Source of the DNA: Glebionis coronaria
Taxonomy: Eukaryota > Streptophyta > Magnoliopsida > Asterales > Asteraceae
DNA length: 64,000 nt
Assembly: GCA_025667525.1 (NCBI GenBank)
Contig: CM046878.1
Coordinates: 96,425,237-96,489,236, forward strand
Reading direction: 5' to 3'
Shown here: positions 1-10,424 of the stretch, one piece after another
Numbering within the stretch: position 1 is the first letter of the stretch
How the letters are laid out: each line of letters opens with the position of its first letter
Translations under genes and position numbers: made by a program
The notes under the pieces: generated by a model
What the model saw: only the letters and a program-made list of their open reading frames with translations
Databases searched by the model: none
Told to the model about the DNA's origin: nothing

Positions 1-2508
1 AAACCAAATAGATCTATCATATGTATTAGCGTTTACCTCGCAAGGTAATTGACACTTCATGAATTTCAGGGACTTCATAAGACAATGGTACTTAGGCATT
101 TATCATCATATTCAGTTCTAGCATACCGAAAACAACTTGTGGTCATTTTATAAAAACAAGCATGTATTCCCCCTCGCGGGTTAAAATCATTTACAAGATA
201 AAAAAACGAGGCTATAGACTCACCTTGATAAGAAGTATCAAACAAGAAGTTCTTTGAGACGAGGAGACGAATGCCGACGTATCAACGGCGACCTATAATA
301 GTTGTGCGTACTTAATTTCACACTCAACATGATATAACACGAAGAATGATATTTATACTCGTATATATGTATTAACATGGACTACAAACCAATGCTTAAG
401 AATCCATGACCAAAAATTTAATAAAAATGCATACTTAGAAAATTTGACAACTTTGACTTTCTGGCCAACTTTGACTTTTCTGGTCAGTTTTAACCTTCAG
501 GTCTGACCCGGTTAATTGACCAACTGAACGACATTTTCATGATTAAAAACTGAAACATTCTGATGCAAAACAACATTTCGGACAACTTCCTAGTTATACC
601 CGAGACCTGAAACTCAACATAAATTGACCAAAATGCCCCTGCAAGTTCTGCGCGGAATTACAATTTTATCGTTAAAATTTCAGATTTTACTTGTAACTTT
701 TACCCCGTTACTACTCATTTTCAGGTCTGATTCAAATTTGTAAAGGTAAAACAACATTCTGAACAACTTTCGTGTTTCGGCTGAAGGCCGAAACGGACCA
801 GAAATGACCGATTTACCCCTCGCATCAGATCTGTTAAAAGACATTTTTTTAGAAAATGCAGATTTTCAATTAGCTAGAAGACCCTCAAATATTCAGTTTC
901 AAAACCACTTTCCTCGCGGTAGACGTAAAATGACGTTTTAAACAAATTCACAGTTTACTCGAACACTGAAACGGACCAGAAATGATAAATTTACCCATCA
1001 CATCAGATCTGTCAAAAATGACGATTTTTAGAAAAAACGCAGGTTTTAAATTAGCTAGAAGACCCCTAAATGTTCAGTTTTAAGACCACTTTCCTCGCAA
1101 TAGACGTAAAATGACATTTTAAACAACTTGATGGTTTTAATCGAACACTGAAACGGACCGGAAATGGACGATTTTTCCCCTGCAGATTCTGCACATCAGT
1201 TGATTATTTCTATAATGTGAAATCTGATTTTTAACTTTTACAACTTTCAAATAGACGCAAAACTTCATTTTTAATAGGTAAGAGTCGTGCCATACATCGA
1301 AACGTTCGTATGGACGACGCCTAACATATTCCAAAGCTGAAAGTCATTTTAGAAAACTTTCAATTTGATGAAATAATCAAAAACTTTCTGCCCAAATTTA
1401 AGTATCATTCAATCCCTAAAATCATAAAGTCTCATCACCAAAATCGTTTTTAACTCAACCAAACGACCCTAATATCAACACCAATCAACTAGAACCATTC
1501 AGAACTTCAAAACACTAACATGCATTCATTCTTATGGATTCTTAAACATGATCAAACTACACGCACATACATAATTGACCCAATGTATAAAAAATAAGCA
1601 AAAGACTTACAAAAACTTACAAATATCAAGATGATCAAAATCAAACAACCCTAATGGGTTCTTGGTTGCACCCGGCTATACCCAACACCAATAGAGGATT
1701 AAGAACTTTGTTTTTTATAATACCCACTTGTTTTTAGCAATATTTATCAACCTTTAACACTTCCCTAACATAAAATTCGGATTAGATCACCATTGATGAT
1801 TTCTTGAAAATTTTGATTCTTCTAAAACACATGCATCATGTTAAACTGATGGTGGGGTTTGATTAGGAATGATATATGAATGAATTGGTGTGATTAAATT
1901 GTAATATTATTGATAAAAATGATGTTGATGACGATGGTGATGATGGTGGTGTCGAACCAGAGAAGAAGAGGGATAACAGCTCTTTTTCTTGTCTTAATGT
2001 TATGGTAAGTGTCTGTGTTTTTATTTTTTTTAAGTAGTGATAGTAGTGAGTACGGGGGTGTTTGGCAACAAGTTTTTCTAGACATCATAAAAATAAATAA
2101 GGGTGTGTCTAGTATAGTTTTGCGCCACAGGTACGAACCAAGACAAAAGGGCTTCGGCCCAGTTTTTACCAATTGAAATTCAAAAAAAAAATATATCGAA
2201 CTCGATAGATAAATTAACACAGAACAAGTTATAAAAACACGTTTTCGGATCATTTTCAACCAAATATGACCATAAGCCGAAAAATAAAAATTAACAATAA
2301 AAATAATAGCGCTCACGGCTAGAATATGGCATTCGTCGTCTTCTCGATTATTTAACAGATAAATTCCATTCGTCAAAACATCAAATAAAGTCTCAATCAC
2401 CGGTTTCAACGTAAACTGTCAAACAATACAAAACTTACCATTACTTAGAAATTCAAAATCCGTTACATAGTTAGGATAAAATAATGACGTTAAATTCGGG
2501 TTATTACA
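1..2508 (-). repeat. Probable LTR (chromovirus-like), minus strand, running off the window start
   Basis: No convincing coding region is visible in these 2.5 kb. Read on the minus strand, the sequence starts at 2508 with TGTAATAACCCG, the kind of start I know from LTRs of plant Tekay/Del-type chromoviruses. A minus-strand TATA-like box lies at about 351-357. The right edge coincides exactly with the point where the P450 copy at 2509 loses its 5' part, so this looks like an insertion into that copy. I see no primer-binding site inside the window, so it may be a solo LTR or a 5' LTR whose internal region lies to the left. The family call is inference; the abrupt junction is directly visible. 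Confidence 0.5.
600..1335. repeat. Degenerate tandem repeat, ~180-base unit, about 4 copies
   Basis: A block containing 'aaacggaccagaaatg' and, further on, 'tagctagaagacccc' and 'cactttcctcgc' recurs with unit starts near 606, 791, 969 and 1151, that is steps of about 178-185 bases. The two middle copies are the most alike; the outer two are diverged. The array sits inside the presumed LTR. Confidence 0.65.
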
Positions 2509-3056
2509 TTTGCTAACCGCAATCCTCCGATCACAGCAGTTACGTAACTTATGGTTTACTTGATATTGCATGGTATAATAACAACGCTCACTGGCGTAAC
2601 ACACGTAAACTTTTGGTGAGCCAAGTGATGAGCAACACAAATCTTGATGCATGTCAGGGGTTTAGAACAGATGAAGTGAGAAAAACAGCTGGTAATGTTT
2701 ATGCAAAAATAGGTGAAAAAGTTGATATTAACGAAATTAACCGAGCTTAACGTAGTAACAAATATGTTATGGGGACGTAATGAATCTGATGATCTTTTAG
2801 AAGGGTTTCAAGAAGTCGAGTTCAAAATGATTGAGTTATTGGGGGCACCGAATATATTTGATTTCATTCCGATGTTATCATGGTTTGATCTACAAGAAAG
2901 GCAGCATGAAATGCAGAAGCAACATGAACATCTTGATCGAATTTTGGACAACGTGATCAATGCAAGAATGGAGGGAACAGTGTTTCATGATGATGGAAAA
3001 AAGGATTTTCTGCAGATCATGTTAGAGCTTAAAGACCACAAAGATGGTTGATCATT
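2509..3056 (+). pseudogene. Cytochrome P450 relic (CYP706-like), part of exon 1
   Basis: This stretch matches 44046-44600 of the intact P450 gene 1 at roughly 95% identity by eye. It covers the middle of exon 1 (from the FANRN motif region to the LELKD region). It begins in mid-codon at the LTR edge and ends before the intron, so N-terminus, I-helix, ExxR and haem-binding regions are absent. Two disabling changes are visible: a one-base deletion near 2546 and an 8-base deletion near 2738, both frameshifting. It is a non-functional duplicate of gene 1. The missing 5' half may lie left of the window beyond the LTR. Confidence 0.9.
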
Positions 3057-3089
3057 ACTGTAATAAACTTATGTTTGATGATCATCACA

Positions 3090-4011
3090 TTTAAAGGAGT
3101 AGGCATTTGGAGAATTGTTAAGTTTTGGAGAAGAAACACAGTGATAAGTTTTGGGTGGTTAATGAGTGACATGGTGAGATGAAGATGCCTGATGAGGAAC
3201 ATGTGATTTATGAATTAGATTAGCTTGATATGGATCCATGTGTGAAGATGATGGGTTATAATGATGTTGCTGATGAGCACAAGATACTGGTAAAAGAGAA
3301 TATTGTGGGTAGCTTGGTGATTGATACAATGACGTGTGATATGATTGCTGCCTAGATGAGTAGAATGCATTATCGTAAGAAGACAATTGGTGATTTGCAA
3401 CTAAAGCAAGTGGTTCATTATAAGATGATTATGACACCCGAATTTGCTGCACATGATTTTCGTGTTGCTGCAAATAAGCATGAAGTTGATCTATGTTAGT
3501 CGTGTGTAGATCTTTCACTAACTTGACATCAGTTACGAAAGGACTCCATTCAGAATGTAGAGTATTCAAGAACTTGGTGTTGATTTTAAATTGCTCAATC
3601 TTCAAGTTGTAGGTATTCAATTCATTAAGCAATGTAGCAAATTGCCAGTAAAAATCATTAAGTGTCTCCCCTGGGTTGTAGGTAAACCTATAAAAAATCA
3701 TATAGCTGACATTTACGTTCTTGTTTTGTCAATGAAGTGCCTTGCATCAATGTACTTATTCGCTCCCATAATTCCTTTGCGATTTCATGATGACTCACAA
3801 GTTTATGAACATCTGGTGGAAGAGCTTGAAGAATTATGTTCGTAGCCTTGATACCACAATCAACGATTGTTTGATTTGTTGGTGTAAACTCATGAAATTT
3901 CCTAGGTCGAGCTACGTCGTCACCAATGATAGTGCCCCAATCTAATGGTCCATTCTCTACCGACTCAAGAATAAGTCTTCCATTTGGTCTACCCAACATA
4001 TATAACCTCAA
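3090..4011 (-). pseudogene. Copia-type gag (UBN2-like) fragment, broken
   Basis: The minus-strand reading from 4011 (start MRLYMLGRPNGR) resembles the capsid-like gag domain of plant copia elements, with typical blocks such as ALPPDVHKLV, AKELWERI and GETLNDFYWQF. Gag normally forms the virus-like particle that packages element RNA. The reading shifts frame at about 3690-3701 and meets an in-frame TAA at about 3427-3429. It resumes in the same frame through a Ser/Tyr/Gln/His-rich stretch down to about 3159. No zinc knuckle and no pol follow. It is decayed and cannot make a full protein. Confidence 0.75.
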
Positions 4012-4427
4012 ACGGATTTTTCATGACTCATAGAGCACTTTGATAAGCATAGGTGGGCGGGTATCGGTACCCAAAATGATCTAAAAATCTAAAAGTGATG
4101 ACATTTTGGAATGTGGAGTCATTGTATATCACTCTAGCAACGGATTACCTTGTTGATCGAGCAATGAAATAAATTTGTTGTGTTAGTGAGAGAAATACGG
4201 GATTTTACAAATCTTGGAGAAACCGAGAAATAAATTCGCGAGATTTTACAAACCAACGAAAGAACCATAAAAATTCTAGAAACCTTTCTAATTGATGTAG
4301 ACTATGTGTGAAAGATGCGATAAGTTTCCCTCGAATTAAACCGAATCGGATTTTAACTTAAATTTCCAACATTCTAAAAATTGAAAATTTTGAAAAAAAT
4401 AATTCTAAGTTTGAAAAATATGATAAT

Positions 4428-4623
4428 TTCGGTTCTGAAAGAAAAACTATAATTCCGGTTCTAAAAAACTTAACAATTCCGGTTCTGAAAAACTTAACTA
4501 TTCTGGTTCTGAAGAATCTGAACAAATCAATTCCGGTTCTGAAGAAGCTGAACAATTCCGGTTCTGAAGAAGCTAAACAATTCTTTTTCTGAAGAAGCTG
4601 AACAATTCCGGTTCTAAAGAAGC
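4428..4623. repeat. Minisatellite, ~24-base unit (first part)
   Basis: Repeats of 'aattccggttctgaagaa' followed by 'gctgaac' or 'cttaac' at about 21-25-base steps. The same repeat continues at 33692-33897 on the other side of gypsy B, whose target duplication GAAGC lies within one repeat unit. The array was therefore one block in the copia A leader before the insertion. Confidence 0.85.
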
Positions 4624-5760
4624 TGATGTTCGTTTCGCAACTCTTAAATTTATATTACAGGGTTTAGACAAAACAAGGGACTAGAATACAAACACGGGCA
4701 AGTATAACCTTTCCTTCGTAATATAGCTTGTAGTGGTAAGCCAGGATCGTTCGTTGAGACTTAGTTTCATTTTGGTAATCAATATAATAATTGAAGAAAG
4801 AAATGATTGATATGAATAATAATAGTAACAAATATGACTAATATGGGATAGTTCGTATGAGTTCGTGATGATGATAATAATGACCGAGACATGTTTATGT
4901 AGGTAAAAAGTGATAATCCTTTTTCGTCAAAATGGTGTTTGCACAAGTTACTTTAGGGTGATTCAAGACTTATGTTTATTCAAGTGACTAAGCTCAAAAC
5001 AGTTGCCAACGAGTTCAGTATTTTATCAAGGTTTCTAAGCGGATCTCTCCAACCAAAGATTCAAAACCATAGACAAGTCTTTATAAACTTATTATAACAA
5101 TTTGTGTTTCTCAACGCCAAATTATCGTAATAAATCAACTCTATATAAAATATGGTTTATAGAATGAGGTGGTAAAATGGTTCTACAACATTAGCTTGAA
5201 ATCAATTATAAGGGATCATATCATAGCATCATCACTAATCATAGTCACATACCCATATAGTCACAAATAGCTTAGCCTAACATAGTAATCAAAGTAACAA
5301 ATGGAAAAGAGTAGGAGAACATCATACTTAGATTTGATCGAATGAACGAGTACACAAGTGTCACGATTGTATCGTTCCTCCAAGAATCGAATAGTGGAAT
5401 ACTCTCGTTACAAGTATTTCCCGAAAGTGGATAATACTGAAATACTACTAAAAAGCTAAGAATACTCGGATTAGAGTAGTAGCTGAAAGATGAGATATGT
5501 CAAATGAGTATAAGTGGCTCCTATTTATAGTGTTGGTTGAGAGAAAATGTGCGCCGCACTTATCAGAAAGTGCGTCGCACTTTGGATACGGGAATGTGCG
5601 CCGCACTTTTGACAATGTGTGCCGCACTTTTGTGCGTTCCAGAATCTTCTTTCATTAGTTTAGCTAAATTGCACAATAAGGACCCTTCTTTGTAGATTTT
5701 TTACTTTGCTTCTTCATACTTCATACCTGCATGTAAAACGCAATATATTAAGTATCGAAA
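4624..5760 (-). repeat. Gypsy B 3' LTR (inner edge missing)
   Basis: Matches 32513-33630 closely, including the minus-strand TATA-type box CTATAAATAG (5521-5530) and a cluster of GTGCG-CGCAC near-palindromes (5549-5628). The match stops at about 5760, whereas the 5' LTR runs another ~56 bases to its end. The U3 start and the usual polypurine tract of this LTR are therefore lost or replaced. Confidence 0.85.
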
Positions 5761-6682
5761 GACAAATAATTTCAGCACCTCTGATGGATAGTGTTTAGAT
5801 TTTAAGTTCACACAAATGTCACTCACACTTGGCTATTTCTTTCCCTCAAGCAATCAAAGCGAGAAAACAAATTGGATTTTAAAAATGCTTCTAAGTGTTA
5901 TGAAGTATGATTTGAAAATGATTAAATTTTTATAAGTAGCAAAAGCAAATGAAAAATAACTTCAGCACCTCACATGGATAGTGTTTAGATTTTAAGTTCA
6001 CACAAATGTCACTCACAAAAGGGTAATTGTAGATAACACTCAAATAGCACGAACATAAAATAAATAGCTACCATAGTTTGTACATGACACATAAACATAA
6101 CCGTTGCAGCGTGAGCACCAGATAAATTTTCAAAGAGACAAAACGTGATAATGATGAGGGTGTAGAACAAAATATGCCTTGTCAAAGTCGTAGAACAACT
6201 AAAATACTTTATTTTTATTTTTCTTTATTTTTTTAAGGGAACATCATATATACTTTTTCGACTTGACAAATGGATAAGCATCAACATAAGGATAATAGTA
6301 CAATGGATAATATAGCACATAGGTATGAGTGCAACATATTTTAGCAAGCCAGTGTAGCTTAACTAAAATGATAAAATGGTGATTTATTTTGCCACTTCTC
6401 GAAAATATCAAAAAATTAACCTCACCGCGGTTTAGTAAATGATGATCAAGCACAAATTCTGAAGCATACTAGATTATCGACTTTCACACAAAATAGAGAA
6501 ATATAAGGCTTAGTTTCCTCACATATTTGGTGAATAGTTTTTGTGCTTAGTTATAGTGTTAATTAATGAGATTTTTGCTTTGCTAAAACTTAATTTATTT
6601 TAAAATATATCTATTTTTATTTTATTTTTTTCAAAAATACTTTCATGTGGAGAAATTTATTATTATTTTTACTATTTGTCTC
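5761..6682 (-). other. Gypsy B 3' non-coding region with 62-base direct repeat
   Basis: No coding potential seen. A block running from 'ttcagcacct' through 'gatagtgtttagattttaag' to 'gtcactcaca' occurs at about 5766-5827 and again at 5955-6017. The rest is AT-rich and ends at the GTCTC target duplication (6678-6682) of gypsy C. Confidence 0.6.
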
Positions 6683-7529
6683 TGATATGAGTGATTTTAC
6701 TCATATCAATTGTAGCCTAAAACAGTAAATAAATGCATAAAATGTATGAAATATGCCTTGTATATGCTTGTTTGTTGTTTAATATGTGTAGGTACCAAAG
6801 TTCGTAAAAACCGACAAAAACCGGCATGAGTTTGAAGAAAAAGATCGAGGAAGCCAAAAACAAGCTCGACTTTAGCGGATTTGATATTTATGAAGACATA
6901 TGAGCGAGTGGGACCCACATTTGGGAATTGGGCCCAAAAGCCTAATAAGGAAATCAAGTTTACTACTTTTGGAGAACAAGCCCAAGATAGGCCCATAATT
7001 GGTGATTTATACGGATAAATGGGTGATTAATTCTCTTTTGGGTCCAAATCATTCCCAAGCCCAAATATTGGAAAGTTTTAAACGTTGGAGATTGTTTGGG
7101 TCCAAATGAAAGCCCATTAGGGTTAAAAGACTTTTGGAAACGATTTAAATTCGTTTCAAAACACTTAGCCAACTCATTCACGTTTTATTTAATCATTTAT
7201 CCATCACAAACGTGACTCACACACAAGTTTTTCACCACAAATCATTCGTTACTTCCTATGCTCTCATCCCTCATCTCTTTCCTTCACCAAATACACCAAA
7301 ACCAGTCGCAACATATACTGTTCACCCAAACCCTAATTGATAAATCAGTCAAATTAATTTGGGGGTTTTGGTTTGCACGTGTGATTCACACGAATTGATA
7401 TTAATTCCACAAGGAAATCGAAAGAGAAGATGGAAGGCATCTACATACGTGGCATCTTATGGTTGGCTGTGACAGCACATTATTCCTATTCATCCAATCA
7501 TTTGTGGCCAAATCAGCACACAACTAGCA

Positions 7530-7575
7530 CAACTAGCACACACGGATGCCACGTTGGCGATCCGTGTGCTAGTTG
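7530..7575. promoter_or_regulatory. Strong hairpin upstream of LTR TATA box
   Basis: CAACTAGCACACACGGAT is followed after 12 bases by ATCCGTGTGCTAGTTG. This gives a 16-bp stem with a 2-base bulge, about 110 bases before the TATA box. The same structure is in the 3' LTR at 16727-16772. Confidence 0.6.
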
Positions 7576-7682
7576 TCTCATATCAACCGTAGGATCAAGG
7601 CAGAGAAAGGGAATGAAGAAATCAATGGCCAAGAGCAAAGATTCCCCTCAACAAACTCTCCACCCCAACCCTCTCATTCAGC

Positions 7683-7690
7683 TATATAAA
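7683..7690 (+). promoter_or_regulatory. LTR TATA box (TATATAAA)
   Basis: TATATAAA followed by CCCC, in the orientation of gag. The equivalent in the 3' LTR is at 16880-16887. It probably drives the element's genomic RNA. Confidence 0.6.
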
Positions 7691-9059
7691 CCCCCTTATT
7701 TCTTCAGTAATGGTATCCCACTTTTTATCTTAGAGTTATTATGCAGAAATAGTATAGGAATAATTGTAATTTCTTTTTCATAGTATTGTAATCAATTTTG
7801 ATTATTAATATAAAAGTTTGTTTTGAATTAACAAAGGTTCATTTATCTTACTGTTTAAATTCGAATTGCAATTTTTAATTCTTCCTTATAACTATTCTTG
7901 TCATTATAATGATAAGTTTATTTGATGAAGCTAATTAATAGCTTTAATTAAATAAATGAGATTAAATTTGGGGACAAATTTTCCCACTGGAAATTTGTTT
8001 TAAATTGTTCGATGGTGATGAATGTTGATTCGGTGGTGTTCCATGGTGAATAAGGTGTTGTTTCGGTTCATTAAGGTTGTTCAGCACAACCTTCAACTCA
8101 ACGGAAATCTCCAATAGGTTCTGTTTCTCTTTAATTTTATTGTTTCATTTCTTTAATGAATCTTGTTTTTTTAATGATGATGAATCTGCTTAGTTTAAAT
8201 CTGCTAATGATTTGTTCTAGTTGAGTTTGATTTGTATGAAGTCTGATAAGAGAGAATATCTGTTATTTGAATCTGCTTGTATCACATGCTTATGTTAAGA
8301 TGTTTTATTTTTAGAAGTGATTGTTAGGTTTATAGAGTCTTATGGTTGTTTTTAACCTGTTTAAGTGAGTTTTGTATGCAAGTTGTAGATTATATAAAGT
8401 TGTTTTGTGTGCAAGAGACTTCTGGCTGATATATATCATTTTAATTATTCTGATATTAGATCTGTTTGATTTGAGTCTGCAAATGGAGTAATTTTTATTC
8501 ATAACTTTGTCTGCTGAAGTTTTGATTACTTGAATTGGTAGCTGAGTATTCTGATTCTGCTAGTCATTTGATGTTTCATTATTGTGATGTTTTAGTTTCC
8601 TTGGTGAGATTTTAGGTATCATAACTCTGAAGCTGCTAGTCATTTGATTTGTTTTAGTTTCTCTGCTGAAACGTTTTGAGTAGTGGTGTGATTAGGTTTT
8701 TGTTAGAGTGAGTTTACATTTAGAGTGTAGATTACTGGTTTTGCTTTTATTAGTGTTAATTTAGCTGATAATATTGATTTGTTGCTATTGTTTGCCTAAT
8801 CTGTTGACGAGTTTGTGAGTCTGGTTATCTGATCTCTATTCTGTTTGCTGATTTGTGTTTGGGCTGTTTTGGATATATGCTTGTTTCATTTATGCTGCTT
8901 TGTTGATATTTTTGAATTGCTGATTATCATATTTTAACATATTCAATTAATCTGTTAATGCTCATACTGGTATTATATCAGTCCAAAACGAACAATCACA
9001 AAAAGTCACCTCCTGTGACTATTAGTTTATTTGCCAAAAAGGAAATTATTCACACAAAA

Positions 9060-9132
9060 AAATGTATCCAGCAAGGATCGAACCCATGACCTCCTAGTCA
9101 TGGGCCCAACGCGTTTACCATCTGAGCTAAAT
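9060..9132 (-). other. tRNA-like relic inside the LTR
   Basis: On the minus strand the text runs TTAGCTCAGATGGTAAACGCG, then a CAT in the anticodon position, then GGTCATGGGTTCGATCC. These resemble the A and B boxes (D arm and T arm) of a tRNA. Arms pair imperfectly and position 33 is C rather than T, so it is unlikely to be a working tRNA gene. A second copy lies at about 18270-18342. Confidence 0.45.
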
Positions 9133-9775
9133 GTTCTGTTTGGTTTATTTACAGTCAACTCAATTAATATAGTTTGAGTTACACTTGCTGTCAGCTTTGG
9201 TTCTTATTTTAAATACTTACCTTTTCTTTTATTTACATTTAAATAATTTTTAACAAATAAATAAATAATAACAAAATTAAAAAAAATATATGTTTAAAAG
9301 TTTTAGAAATTAAATTAGTTATTAAAAATTAGATTTTAATCAATTCAGATTTCAAATAAATTAGTTTTTAATAGATTTAAAATTAGTGTAAAAATTATTT
9401 TAATTAAATAGATTAATTTTTATAGATCGTTAAATAGTTTAATTTTTAAATAGTTTTAAATTTTAAGTAATTGTGTTTAGATTTGATAAATTTGGGGTTT
9501 ACGATTCATGCACTTTAGAATAAAATTAAGTTTTAAATTGGTAGATTTAATTTTTAGTTTAAAAACCGAAACCAATTCGAATTAGTTGTCCAAATCGATA
9601 CAAAACGTCTCAAATTCATAAGATCTTCGTGTACAACGAACTTGGTTCACCACGTGTTTAATTGAATTCGTCTTTGGTAATTTTAGACTATTACTTTTTC
9701 CTAAAGGTAATTTTCTAATTTACCCTATAACGTATCTTAATTATCACTATACTATCACGATCACATCAAAAATAT

Positions 9776-9793
9776 TGGCGCCGCTTCCAGGGA
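9776..9793 (+). other. Primer-binding site, gypsy C
   Basis: TGGCGCCGCTTCCAGGGA begins 7 bases after the 5' LTR end. TGGCGCC followed by a C/G-rich stretch is the usual primer site of Athila/Tat-type plant gypsy elements, which are thought to use tRNA-Asp or a similar tRNA. The tRNA assignment is inference. Confidence 0.75.
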
Positions 9794-10424
9794 TCTTGTG
9801 TACGATTCGTTTCGTTCAGATTTGTTGATCGTTGATTTGAAGACCCTTTCCGTCCTCGAAAAGTTTTGTTATTTTTTCTATTATATAGTATGTATCGTTT
9901 TTCTCGTTTTTTGTGATTAATATATTGTATTACGTAGAACAATAAATTTACATACTTTTCAAATAAGGCCTTATTTGGGATTTCATCACCTAGCTATTGT
10001 ATTCGAATCCAAAATAAAAATAAAAAGGCAAAATAGATAAATACTAATAAGAAGTTTGAACTCGATTTATACAAACTATAAGGTGGGTATAAGGCGACGT
10101 GTCTATAAAAGGCCGTCTAAGGAAAAAGGTTTTTAAGTGCTTTGTGTCACCTCGTTTCCCCGCTTGCTTGTGTGTATATTGAGAGGGACGACCAATTATT
10201 GGTTTGTCAACTCAAGTAGTATTAAATTTTATTTTTGTAGTTTACTTATTGAACCTCGAGACGTTTAGGTTTTCACCTATCGTTTCAAAGTCGACCGAGG
10301 GTAATTTACTTCCATAGTAGTTATCCTTATTCCTTGTTTTTTTTGATCATTTTTGATTGAGCAATACCAAATAAAAATACCAAAAATAATCTTCTTCTTG
10401 TCTAAATTCTCGTCTTTGTAGTGT
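9794..10424 (+). other. Gypsy C 5' leader
   Basis: Non-coding leader of about 630 bases between primer-binding site and gag start. It probably holds packaging signals, but nothing specific can be read from the sequence. Confidence 0.5.

Larger units (their letters stand above)
3065..4623 (-). mobile_element. Copia A, left part (gag plus leader), minus strand
   Basis: Remains of a minus-strand Ty1/copia element. From right to left they show a tandem-repeat leader (to 4623), then gag (4011 down to about 3090). The element continues at 33687-34515, where more of the same minisatellite, a tRNA-Met-type primer-binding site and an LTR end are found. Gypsy B was inserted between the two parts. Protease, integrase, RT and the left LTR are not seen, so the 3' end is lost next to the P450 relic. 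Confidence 0.7.
6683..9768 (+). repeat. Gypsy C 5' LTR
   Basis: 3,086 bases, nearly identical to 15881-18981. It opens with a 10-base inverted repeat (TGATATGAGT, 6-base gap, ACTCATATCA). It contains a hairpin (7530-7575), a TATA box (7683-7690) and a tRNA-like relic (9060-9132). The open frame at 7430-7783 is a by-product of the LTR and I do not treat it as a gene. Confidence 0.93.

Noticed and set aside
4358..4555. Minus-strand frame with repeated FFRTGI
   Set aside because: Translation of the copia A minisatellite, not a protein gene.
7430..7783. 117-codon open frame, repeated at 16627-16980
   Set aside because: It lies across the U3 promoter region of the gypsy C LTR, including the hairpin and TATA box. 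Its conservation is only that of the two LTR copies.
9060..9132. Functional tRNA gene
   Set aside because: Arms pair poorly and position 33 is not T; retained only as a tRNA-like relic.
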